Assembly (NCBI GenBank): GCA_015059925.1
Contig: SUZL01000002.1
Coordinates: 62,001 to 126,000, forward strand
Length of the DNA stretch: 64,000 nt
Direction: 5' to 3'
Origin: Rikenellaceae bacterium
Lineage (GTDB): Bacteria; Bacteroidota; Bacteroidia; Bacteroidales; Rikenellaceae
Position 1 is the first letter of the stretch. Each line of letters opens with the position of its first letter. The translations under genes and the position numbers were made by a program. Of the stretch, positions 44,543 to 52,394 are shown one piece after another. The notes under the pieces were generated by a model. That model did not search any database, had not been told where the DNA came from, and saw only the letters and a list, made by a program, of their open reading frames with translations.

Positions 44543-47500
44543 TTAGAACACAATGCGCGCTCCGATCTGCATATGCCAGCGCGAGAGCAGATCCGAGGGT
44601 GAAATCTTCGCATCGGTGTACCTATACACGGGTGCGCCATTCTCAACAGCCGCAATCGTTACGGGCTGCATACGCCACCCCGAGACGTTGTAGTAGGCTC
44701 CCCAATGGCGGCAGAGGAGGTTTCCGAAGTTCATCACATCGAGCGAGAGCTCCAACTTTCGACCGCTCTCACGACCAAAGTAGAATCCGTGAGCCAAATG
44801 CAGATCAATACGATGCTCCGCAGGTGTCTGCATTGCGTTTCGCTCGGCAAACGATCCTCTGTGCGAGCGCAGGTAGTCATCACCCTCAATCATCGCATTC
44901 CACTTCTGCTGCGACGTGGCGTCGGTAAACTGCATACGCTCCATCTCCGCCTCCGTAGGAATATACATCAGCGTCGATCCGTAAGCGCCATCGCCATTGA
45001 AATCCACCGACTCGCCAAAGCATAACGAGTAGCGCTGTCCCGACATCGCCTGATATACCACACCGGCACTCACCTCCAGCAGAGGCGCATAACGCTTGCG
45101 ATAAGAGGCTGCAAAGGTAAACTTATGCGGCACATCGTAGGCCGAAATCGAGAGCGCAGGATTATTCAGATCGAGCGCATAACTACGATTCCAATTCGTC
45201 GATGATGAGGTCGAAGGCACATCACACACAGCAAATGCGCGGCCATAGATGTACGACGCCGAGAGCGACAACCCCCACCCAAACTCCTTGGCCACGCTAC
45301 CCGAGAGCGAGTAGGTATATCCGCGCGAGGTGTTGTCGAGGTAATACACAGCCGAATAATCGGTCGTAGCCGTACGATAGAGCGGCAATGCCGACGATGG
45401 GCTATCAGGCGCAGCATAGATCACCTCGCCTTCGTTCTCGACCGCCAGATTACGGAATACGGCATTATGCAAAGTCTTGGTATACAGAGCCTCCGCACGC
45501 AGCGACCAGCCGTCATCGGTCGCATATCCCACCGCCACGTTAGCCTTCAGGTTTTGCGGATAGCGGAACTTCTCGTTCATCGCATTGAGCATAAATCGCG
45601 TATTGGAGTGCGACGTGGGCGAGGGCGTAGTCGAAAACTTCGCCGCAGGCTCCACCACCTGCCCGCCTTCGCTCTTGGCCGTCAGACGCAGACCCTTCTG
45701 CTCGACACCCGTATTGGAGTAGTTGTTCACAATCCAAACGAAAGGCACCTGCCCCGTAAATACACCCACACCACCATCGACCGAGAGTCGTCCGTGCTCG
45801 TAATCGCGCGCCCACGAGATACCCACACGCGGCGAGAGCAACAGTTGCGCACGCGGCACATCGCCTATGCGAACGCCACTCTTCTGCGCAATCGCACCCG
45901 CATTGAACGCCTCATTCTCGGTTGGCGAGTTGAAGATCAGCGGCAGGGTAGCACGTACTCCATATGTCAGCTGCACACCGCCACCCATCGACCAGCGATC
46001 CTGCGCATAGAGGCTCAGCTCCGCCGCACGAAAACGCGGGCCCCACGTCGTCGAGCCCGTAACCTCGGGATCGGTGTAGTTGTACTCGTATATCGAGGCC
46101 AGATCGCGTTCAAAATCCTCCACCGTATTGTATGTGTAGGTTCCGTAGGCGTTGGCCAGATACTTGTTGTGAATGTTGTAGAATTCGTGGTGCATTCCCA
46201 CCGTCAGCGAGTGAGCGCCACGCTCGATGATTAGATCATCGGTCAGCGTCAATACATTCTGCTTCAGGTCGTTAATTCCCGCATAACGATTGTTTCCGAT
46301 ATTTATCGACACGCCGCCCGTCTGCCCCGCATTACGGATTATCACACTCGGCAGATCGCCCCCCACATCGGGTTTTCGACCATCACCCACGCGCGAAAAT
46401 CCCACACGCAACGTATTGTGCAGATGATCCGACAGGCGCGACTCGAGCGACAAGGCCAGATAGTGCGCCGTGCTGTAATTGGCATATCCCGAGCCGTTGA
46501 AGGTGAACGATGTGAGCGAGTTACCATACTCCTCGGCTCGCGCATCCAAATATGAGTAGCTTGCCGAGAGGCGATTATTGCTATTTATCTGCCAATCGAG
46601 CGAGGCCAGCAGCGATCCCGAGCGCCTCTCCACATCGCGGCTACCCGTGCCACCGCCATCGTATCCCGTCAGCGCCTTATAGCGATTCGATATTCGTGCA
46701 AGCTCCTCTGTATCAAGCACTACACCATCATACCCAAGATAGTATGACGATGGCGACGACTCAAGATTATACTCGCCGCTAAGGAAGAAAAAGAGCTTAT
46801 TCTTCACAATCGGGCCACCCAGCGTTACACCATAAATCTGTGTCGCCTGCTGCGGCAGCTTCTCGCGTTTGGCAACATCCCTTCCGGCCGTTGAGCCATA
46901 GAAATCCTGATTATTATAATAGGTATAGGCCGAGCCCTTCAGCTCGTTCGTTCCCGACTTCGTGATCGCATTTATCGCACCGCCGCCGAAGCCGCTCATT
47001 CTCACGTCGTATGAGGTTACCGCCACCTCGATCTGCTCGATGGCATCGAGCGCTATGGGATTGGCGTTCGACAGACCGCCGTTGGTTCCCGACGACGAAA
47101 GGCCATACATATCGTTATTAGCCATTCCGTTGATCATAAAGGCGTTATAACGATTTGCCACACCTCCGTACGACATACCGCCACTCTTGTTCGCCACCGC
47201 CTGCGGCATCAATCGCACCACATCATATAGCGAACGCGACACGGTGGGCATCTGCGAAATAGCCTTCTCGTCAAATCGGCCCGACATCTCGCCCGATGAG
47301 AGCTTCTGCACACTCACCACAACGGCATCCAAGGTCGTCGCCTCCTCCAGCACAACATCCCTTTCGGCCTGTTCACCCACACGCAGCACCAGCCCCTGCG
47401 AACGCGCAGTCTGATAGCCGACGTAGCTCACCTCCAGAGAATACCCTTCAGAAGGACGCACTCCGTGTAGCGAGTATCTACCATCGCGATCCGTCGCAAC

Positions 47501-47665
47501 GGCATACTCCCGTCCCGTCTGGGGATGCGACAACACGACGGTTGCCCCGACTAAAATTTCGTTGGATTGATTCTTAACAACACCGCGCAGAGAGGCGGTT
47601 GTGATTTGCGCCGATGCGTACAATACGCACGACAATGCCATTATCAGGCATACAAGTCTCTTCAT
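44543..47665 (-). CDS. TonB-dependent receptor with carboxypeptidase-like regulatory domain (Oar-like)
   Basis: An outer-membrane receptor of 1040 residues. It has a signal peptide (MKRLVCLIMALSCVLYASAQ), then a carboxypeptidase-like regulatory domain at about 22-110 (LRGVVKNQSNEILVGATVVLSH, GRYSLHGVRPSEGY). A plug domain follows (ISQMPTVSRSLYDVVRLMPQ, MINGMANNDMYG, GFGGGAINAITKSGTNELKGSAY), and the long beta-barrel ends in ARIVF. This architecture is the Oar/OmpA-like family and not SusC, and no SusD partner lies nearby. The substrate is unknown; Oar-like proteins are linked to protein export or peptide uptake. It is a single gene with its own promoter. Confidence 0.87.
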   Translation of the reverse strand: MKRLVCLIMALSCVLYASAQITTASLRGVVKNQSNEILVGATVVLSHPQTGREYAVATDRDGRYSLHGVRPSEGYSLEVSYVGYQTARSQGLVLRVGEQAERDVVLEEATTLDAVVVSVQKLSSGEMSGRFDEKAISQMPTVSRSLYDVVRLMPQAVANKSGGMSYGGVANRYNAFMINGMANNDMYGLSSSGTNGGLSNANPIALDAIEQIEVAVTSYDVRMSGFGGGAINAITKSGTNELKGSAYTYYNNQDFYGSTAGRDVAKREKLPQQATQIYGVTLGGPIVKNKLFFFLSGEYNLESSPSSYYLGYDGVVLDTEELARISNRYKALTGYDGGGTGSRDVERRSGSLLASLDWQINSNNRLSASYSYLDARAEEYGNSLTSFTFNGSGYANYSTAHYLALSLESRLSDHLHNTLRVGFSRVGDGRKPDVGGDLPSVIIRNAGQTGGVSINIGNNRYAGINDLKQNVLTLTDDLIIERGAHSLTVGMHHEFYNIHNKYLANAYGTYTYNTVEDFERDLASIYEYNYTDPEVTGSTTWGPRFRAAELSLYAQDRWSMGGGVQLTYGVRATLPLIFNSPTENEAFNAGAIAQKSGVRIGDVPRAQLLLSPRVGISWARDYEHGRLSVDGGVGVFTGQVPFVWIVNNYSNTGVEQKGLRLTAKSEGGQVVEPAAKFSTTPSPTSHSNTRFMLNAMNEKFRYPQNLKANVAVGYATDDGWSLRAEALYTKTLHNAVFRNLAVENEGEVIYAAPDSPSSALPLYRTATTDYSAVYYLDNTSRGYTYSLSGSVAKEFGWGLSLSASYIYGRAFAVCDVPSTSSSTNWNRSYALDLNNPALSISAYDVPHKFTFAASYRKRYAPLLEVSAGVVYQAMSGQRYSLCFGESVDFNGDGAYGSTLMYIPTEAEMERMQFTDATSQQKWNAMIEGDDYLRSHRGSFAERNAMQTPAEHRIDLHLAHGFYFGRESGRKLELSLDVMNFGNLLCRHWGAYYNVSGWRMQPVTIAAVENGAPVYRYTDAKISPSDLLSRWHMQIGARIVF

Positions 47666-47748
47666 TACATCTCGTTTAAGGGCATCTATTTACGATGCAA
47701 GTTCAACACACGTTACCCATCGCACACTATACAATAGGCTCATCGTTA

Positions 47749-47776
47749 CAAAAATATAAAAAATTCACTATTTTTG
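47749..47776. promoter_or_regulatory. overlapping divergent promoters
   Basis: TATTTTTG on the minus strand (47749-47756) points to the TonB receptor gene, and TATTTTTG on the plus strand (47769-47776) points to the YqaA-type gene. The polymerase footprints would overlap. Confidence 0.55.
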
Positions 47777-47795
47777 TATCATCGAAACAAAAAAA

Positions 47796-48257
47796 ATGGA
47801 CTCAATAGTAGAATTCTTCATCGAATGGGGCTACATCGGGCTCTTTCTGTCGGCTCTGCTGGCGGGCAGCATCGTGCCCTTCAGTTCGGAGCTGGTGCTG
47901 ACCGTGCTCGTGCAGATGGGTGCCGATCCTACCGTCTGCCTTATCTCGGCCTCGGTGGGCAACACCGTCGGGGGATTGGTCTGCTACTATCTTGGCTATC
48001 TTGGTAATATGCAGTGGATCGAGCGCTGGCTCAAGATCGACCACCAGAAGATGGAGCGCGTCGATGGCTTCGTGCGCAAATACGGAGCGTGGATGGGTGT
48101 CTTCGGCGTTCTGCCGTGGGTGGGCGAGGTGATCATCGTGCTGCTAGGATTGATGCGCGCCAACGTCTATATCACCACCGCCACGATGTTCGTCGGCAAG
48201 TTCGTCCGCTACCTGCTTATGCTGCTGGCCCTGCAGGGTGTGAATTCGCTGTTTTAA
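47796..48257 (+). CDS. YqaA-family (DedA-like/VTT) inner membrane protein
   Basis: A 153-residue membrane protein of the YqaA branch of the DedA/VTT superfamily. It has hydrophobic segments at about 10-60 and 95-150, with family motifs GSIVPFSSELVLTVLVQMG and SASVGNTVGGLVCYYLG. The conserved basic-aromatic loop FVRKYGAWMGVFGVLPWVGEV is present. DedA-like proteins take part in lipid-carrier flipping, but YqaA members are not characterised. It is a single gene with a promoter and a good terminator. Confidence 0.85.
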   Translation: MDSIVEFFIEWGYIGLFLSALLAGSIVPFSSELVLTVLVQMGADPTVCLISASVGNTVGGLVCYYLGYLGNMQWIERWLKIDHQKMERVDGFVRKYGAWMGVFGVLPWVGEVIIVLLGLMRANVYITTATMFVGKFVRYLLMLLALQGVNSLF

Positions 48258-48280
48258 TCCTAATTATATATAAAAGGTAA

Positions 48281-48313
48281 TGGCCCTTGATCTTTGTCAA
48301 GGGCTATTTTTAT
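48281..48313 (+). terminator. terminator of the YqaA-family gene
   Basis: GCCCTTGA-TCTTTG-TCAAGGGC, then TATTTTTATTT. Confidence 0.92.
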
Positions 48314-48381
48314 TTGTGCGAAGTGATGTTTGGTGCAAAGTTTGAATATCTACGGTGTGAATAATTGGCAAACATCAAACT

Positions 48382-48954
48382 ATGAGAAAATTTCTACTTC
48401 TAATGCTGGCTACGGCCGCATTCTTCACCAAGAGCGACGCTCAAGTGGTTGGCATCAAGACCAACTTCGCACATTGGGCCACCGCATCGCCCAACTTGGG
48501 CGTAGAGATCGGTTTGGGCAAACAGTTTACACTCGATGTCTCAGCCGGATTCAACCCCTTCACCTTCTCCCACAACCGCCAATGGAAGCACTGGGTCGTA
48601 CAGCCCGAACTTCGCTGGTGGACCTGCGAACGCTTCAACGGCCACTTTTTGGCTGTTCACGCCTTGGGTGGCGGCTTCAACGTGGGCAACCTATCATTCT
48701 TTCCCTTCTCCATTTGGGATGGTCTGGAGGATAATCGCTACAAGGGACACGCCTTAGGCGGAGGACTCTCCTATGGCTATGCGTGGATGCTTGGCAAACA
48801 TTGGAATCTCGAGGCCGAGGTGGGCGTAGGCTATGCTCACGCGTGGTACGACCAATACGCCGGCTCGGAGTATAGCGAGCTTGTCCGCTCCGACGCCAAC
48901 AAAAACTATTGGGGCATAACGAAACTTGCCATCTCTCTGGTCTATCTATTCTAA
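48382..48954 (+). CDS. DUF3575 domain protein
   Basis: An exported protein of 190 residues (signal peptide MRKFLLLMLATAAFFTKSDAQ) matching DUF3575 (VVGIKTNFAHWATASPNLGVEIGLGKQFTLDVS, VQPELRWWTCERFNGHF, GGGLSYGYAWMLGKHWNLEAEVGVGY). The alternating aromatic pattern and terminal F suggest an eight-stranded outer-membrane barrel. In Bacteroidales this family commonly sits beside DUF3868 proteins in front of Mfa1/FimA-type fimbrial genes. The DUF3868 gene follows after a 12-base gap, so the two are one operon. Confidence 0.85.
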   Translation: MRKFLLLMLATAAFFTKSDAQVVGIKTNFAHWATASPNLGVEIGLGKQFTLDVSAGFNPFTFSHNRQWKHWVVQPELRWWTCERFNGHFLAVHALGGGFNVGNLSFFPFSIWDGLEDNRYKGHALGGGLSYGYAWMLGKHWNLEAEVGVGYAHAWYDQYAGSEYSELVRSDANKNYWGITKLAISLVYLF

Positions 48955-48966
48955 ACACACTTGACT

Positions 48967-50418
48967 ATGAAACAGATTTACAAATACTTACTCGCGCTTT
49001 CGGTAGCCGCACTGACTGCCGCCTCATCAAGCGCGCAGCAGGCCACCACTCCGAGTGGCGTGGAACTCCAGAACATCGAGATGCGCCAGTCGGGTGATCG
49101 TCTGGTTGTGGATATGATAATGGATATGAGCCAGTTGCGCGTTCGTTCCAACCGCTCGTTACGCCTTACTCCAATCGTTACCAACGGCAATGAGATGGTG
49201 CAGTTGCCAGCCGTAATTATCGACGGTCGCCGCCGCCATATCGTACACGAGCGCCAGAAGAGCAACCTATATGAAAGCATCGACACCTACATCCGCCGCT
49301 ACAACCGCAAGGAGCAGATCGAGCAGTATGAGGTCAATCTCCCCTTCGAGAGTTGGATGGCCAACTCGGAGCTTGTGCTTCAGGAGGAGTGGTGCAGTTG
49401 CCACGATATGCCGCTGAGCGGAGATATGATGGCCATCGCGGCGCTCGAGAAGCCCGCACCCACACGTCCCGATCTCACGCAACAGAAGCCGCAGGCGACC
49501 TATATTATGCCCGAGCCAAAGTCCTCGGAGGCAACGTCGCAGTTGCAGGAGTTCGACATCTTCTTCCCGCTCAACAAGAGCCAGATCAGCGACACGTTTA
49601 TGGACAACAGCGCGCAGATAAAGAATCTCCACGCGGCACTCGCCGAGGGCGACATCAAGGCTATCCACATTATGGGTTACGCCTCACCCGATGGCCCCTA
49701 CAACTTCAATCGTTCGCTCGCAGCCAAACGTGCCGACGCGGTTCAGAAGTATCTCACGTCGGCTAATCTTCCGTCGGATATAAACATCGTAACAAACTCT
49801 GACGCAACCGATTGGAACGAGCTTAAGAAGATGCTCAGCGACAACAAGATCACCAATTGGCAGCAGATCGTATCGGTGATCGACGACAGCTCGATCCCCG
49901 CCGCCGAGAAGAACAACGCCATCCGCACGCGCTTCCCCGAGCAGTATGCGCTGATGCTCAAGAATTGGTATCCGCAGCTGCGCGTAACCGACATCAAGGT
50001 TGAGCACAAGCCGCAACAGCAGCTCACCGTCGCCGATGCAAAACGCATCGTGAAGGAGAATCCGCAGCAGCTCACGCTCGACGACATCTACCTGATCGCC
50101 ATCCGCTACGGTAAGGGTAGCAAGGAGTGGGACGAGTTGATTCTGCTGGCCGTCGAGAGCTATCCCCAGTCGGTCGAGGCACGCATCAATGCCGCCAACG
50201 TAGCTATGGCCAACGGCAACTACTCGCAGGCAGCCACTTACCTTCAGGGGCTCTCCGACAACATCCCCGAGGCGGCCAACTCGAAGGGTATTCTGGCTAT
50301 GGCCGAGGGCCGTTACGATCAGGCAATGGCACTCTTCCAGAAGGCACAGAGTGGGGGAGTGAGCGAGGCCACATACAACATCTCGCTGCTTAAACAATTA
50401 ATGAATTCACAGCAATAA
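48967..50418 (+). CDS. DUF3868 protein with OmpA-like and TPR-like C-terminal regions
   Basis: A 483-residue exported protein; the ATG at 48967 (MKQIYKYLLALSVAALTAASSSAQ) is preferred to the TTG at 48961. The N-terminal 30-150 region is DUF3868-like. A central OmpA-type peptidoglycan-binding region has FFPLNKSQISDTFMDN and IMGYASPDGPYNFNRSLAAKRADAVQKYL. The C-terminal 130 residues look like helical repeats (ARINAANVAMANGNYSQAATYLQG). In fimbrial loci this gene lies beside DUF3575 and the fimbrillins. Here no fimbrillin follows, only a 49-residue lipoprotein. Confidence 0.83.
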   Translation: MKQIYKYLLALSVAALTAASSSAQQATTPSGVELQNIEMRQSGDRLVVDMIMDMSQLRVRSNRSLRLTPIVTNGNEMVQLPAVIIDGRRRHIVHERQKSNLYESIDTYIRRYNRKEQIEQYEVNLPFESWMANSELVLQEEWCSCHDMPLSGDMMAIAALEKPAPTRPDLTQQKPQATYIMPEPKSSEATSQLQEFDIFFPLNKSQISDTFMDNSAQIKNLHAALAEGDIKAIHIMGYASPDGPYNFNRSLAAKRADAVQKYLTSANLPSDINIVTNSDATDWNELKKMLSDNKITNWQQIVSVIDDSSIPAAEKNNAIRTRFPEQYALMLKNWYPQLRVTDIKVEHKPQQQLTVADAKRIVKENPQQLTLDDIYLIAIRYGKGSKEWDELILLAVESYPQSVEARINAANVAMANGNYSQAATYLQGLSDNIPEAANSKGILAMAEGRYDQAMALFQKAQSGGVSEATYNISLLKQLMNSQQ

Positions 50419-50426
50419 AAAACCGC

Positions 50427-50462
50427 AAGGGTGCCAACACAGAAGTCGGCACCCTTAATTTT
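50427..50462 (+). terminator. terminator after the DUF3868 gene
   Basis: AAGGGTGCC / GGCACCCTT, a nine-pair stem followed by AATTTTG. The final bases also form a TAATTTTG -7 box (50456-50463) for the small lipoprotein gene. Confidence 0.85.
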
Positions 50463-50475
50463 GCGCAATCACACT

Positions 50476-50625
50476 ATGAAAAAATTTCTCTTCTACCTCC
50501 TTCGACAGCGCGTTATCTTCCTATTGCTTACGCTGTTACTGCTCGGCTCGTGCCACAAAGAGTACGACTCCACACCCGATAGGCGCGACTACTCCGACCT
50601 TCAGCGCAACCCCAGCACTCCCTAA
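50476..50625 (+). CDS. small lipoprotein, 49 residues
   Basis: A short ORF with a lipoprotein signal: a basic N-terminus, a hydrophobic core (VIFLLLTLLLLGSC) and Cys26, followed by a 23-residue polar tail (HKEYDSTPDRRDYSDLQRNP). The start at 50476 is used because the track start at 50431 lies inside the preceding terminator. A -7 box (TAATTTTG, 50456-50463) precedes it. I recognise no family. It could be a genuine small lipoprotein or the remnant of a longer surface protein of the DUF3575/DUF3868 locus. Confidence 0.5.
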   Translation: MKKFLFYLLRQRVIFLLLTLLLLGSCHKEYDSTPDRRDYSDLQRNPSTP

Positions 50626-50626
50626 C

Positions 50627-50662
50627 AAAAAAACGGCAGACCCCGCAATGGATCTGCCGTTA
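50627..50662 (-). terminator. terminator of the FISUMP lipoprotein gene
   Basis: On the minus strand AACGGCAGA / TCTGCCGTT followed by seven T residues. It also faces the small lipoprotein gene. Confidence 0.88.
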
Positions 50663-50679
50663 TTCGTCTTTGCCATCAG

Positions 50680-52170
50680 TTACTCCCTTACGCAACGCAC
50701 CTGCATACCGTTGGCGCGATACATCTGCTTCGTGGGCTCATAGCGGTTGTTCACCGCACGCGTGGTGTTCAAATCAAAGAAGAGCGACGTTGCCGACTCC
50801 GAGCCGGCGCCCGCAGTCCAATAATATCCCGTCCACGGCATCGGATTATGCTCATAGCCGTAATTATTCACGTTGGTCAGCACACCATTCTCGAAGCTAC
50901 GACGGCCCGCGCCGGGCAGGAACATCCTAACACCCGTAGCCTTATCCACGATGTGCCAGCCATTCATATCCCTCACATCCACCATTGCGGCAAGATCCTC
51001 TTCCTCAGCAATATCAAACGCCTCAAACACACCGCCATCGGGCACACGCCAACCCTTCGGGCAGGGGTCGTTCACGCTCTTCTTCGACGACGACCACAAC
51101 GAGTTATCGTGCGACGAATAGATCCAATCGTAACCATTATCGGCCGAGCCGAGAACATAGCTCATCGGGTGTGCCACCGCATATTCGTATGTTCCAATGC
51201 CCGCCTCATCGCTATCGGCACCTACATAATCAAATACGATATTCGCACCTCTTGCCGAATATACCAGCTGATCGGAGTTGCTCGAGAACTTATAGTCATA
51301 GGGGCGTACAAACGGATCCTTACGTCCCCACTGATAGTAAAGTCCTATCGAACGATAGATATCTGTCATCTTCTTCGAGCCATCGCCATTGTGATATGCG
51401 CCGAGATTGCGATTCATAAACGTACCTTCCGACGTAGTGATAGCGTTCTGCGCAGGATCCGAACCCGTGAGCCACAAGTGCCAGCTCCAGATCACATTGC
51501 CGCTCTCATCGTAAGCCGCCACAACAGCATTTCCGTCTGCGATGCGGGCACCTACAACCTCACCATCCTCATCCGTAACATCCTCGTGTCCAACGTAGAA
51601 GGTGAATTTACCCGTCTCTGAGTCGTAGCTGCTGAAATTAACCAAACCCACGCCACTCTGCCACATCACCGATGCCGATGCGGGCTTGATTCGCGTGTCG
51701 CTCTCGCCGACGTGCGTCAGGTCGATGACATAGCGCGTATCCTCCTGCGTGAGGATGTAGCTGTTCGAGTACTGATCCGAGAGATCGATCTGACGGTTAA
51801 GCAATGACAGATACGACGAAGCCGTAACCGACGTACCAGCAGCCGTATAACCAATCAGCACCAGCTCTCCATTCTCGGCGATATGCTTACCCTCGCTCGC
51901 AAACGACGCGGGCGAAGTGATGGTGATAATCTTATTCATAATATCCACATTATCGACCTTCCAACCCAACGGGCTCGACGAGACGGAGATACTCGTGATA
52001 TTGCTCGACGTGAATGGCACCTCGATTGTCTTACCAAACTCTGTTACGATCTGTCCGGGCATATTGAACTCGAGAAGATACTTCTCATCCTTCGTACACG
52101 ACCAGAAACCCATAACACAAACAGCGACAACCGCGGCCATCGTGAAAATTGCTCGAAAGAGATTTTTCAT
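50680..52170 (-). CDS. lipoprotein with FISUMP-type C-terminal domain
   Basis: A 496-residue surface lipoprotein (Cys25 in MGFWSCTKDEKY). The N-terminal half contains beta-sandwich-like segments, one of them resembling BACON-type domains (FTSSNITSISVSSSPLGWKVD). The C-terminal half has the Fibrobacter-paralogous (FISUMP) or DUF1566-like signature: GTFMNRNLGAYH, YYQWGRKDPF, DPCPKGWRVPD, and RANGMQVRCVRE at the very end. Such domains occur in fimbrial tip and adhesin-like proteins of Bacteroidetes. It converges with the DUF3575/DUF3868 operon and may belong to the same surface system. It has its own promoter at 52206-52213. Confidence 0.78.
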   Translation of the reverse strand: MKNLFRAIFTMAAVVAVCVMGFWSCTKDEKYLLEFNMPGQIVTEFGKTIEVPFTSSNITSISVSSSPLGWKVDNVDIMNKIITITSPASFASEGKHIAENGELVLIGYTAAGTSVTASSYLSLLNRQIDLSDQYSNSYILTQEDTRYVIDLTHVGESDTRIKPASASVMWQSGVGLVNFSSYDSETGKFTFYVGHEDVTDEDGEVVGARIADGNAVVAAYDESGNVIWSWHLWLTGSDPAQNAITTSEGTFMNRNLGAYHNGDGSKKMTDIYRSIGLYYQWGRKDPFVRPYDYKFSSNSDQLVYSARGANIVFDYVGADSDEAGIGTYEYAVAHPMSYVLGSADNGYDWIYSSHDNSLWSSSKKSVNDPCPKGWRVPDGGVFEAFDIAEEEDLAAMVDVRDMNGWHIVDKATGVRMFLPGAGRRSFENGVLTNVNNYGYEHNPMPWTGYYWTAGAGSESATSLFFDLNTTRAVNNRYEPTKQMYRANGMQVRCVRE

Positions 52171-52205
52171 ATAATGAACTTTTCTAAATTCGTTTCCAAA
52201 ATATC

Positions 52206-52213
52206 TGCAAATA
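52206..52213 (-). promoter_or_regulatory. -7 box of the FISUMP lipoprotein gene
   Basis: TATATTTG on the minus strand with a TTG about 22 bases upstream. Confidence 0.55.
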
Positions 52214-52260
52214 TACCAAAAACCTGCGATTTTCGTGCAACTAATCCTTAATTATTTCAT

Positions 52261-52321
52261 CCGCAGGGATAATTCACACCAATTAGTAAACGTATCAGTC
52301 CATTTTTTATTATTCCTGCGG
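52261..52321. repeat. 13-base inverted repeat with long loop
   Basis: CCGCAGGGATAAT and ATTATTCCTGCGG pair over 13 positions (one G-U) around a 35-base AT-rich loop. On the plus strand it is followed by CGTTTTTC. It lies upstream of the FISUMP lipoprotein promoter and downstream of the amylase terminator, in a gap with no gene. Confidence 0.7.
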
Positions 52322-52343
52322 CGTTTTTCTCCGCATTTTACAC

Positions 52344-52374
52344 AAAAAAAAGGGTTGCTCCGCAGAACAACCCC
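52344..52374 (-). terminator. terminator of the SusA-like amylase gene
   Basis: On the minus strand GGGTTG / CAACCC with inner pairing, followed by eight T residues. Confidence 0.88.
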
Positions 52375-52394
52375 CATTTTCATATTAGCCTAAA

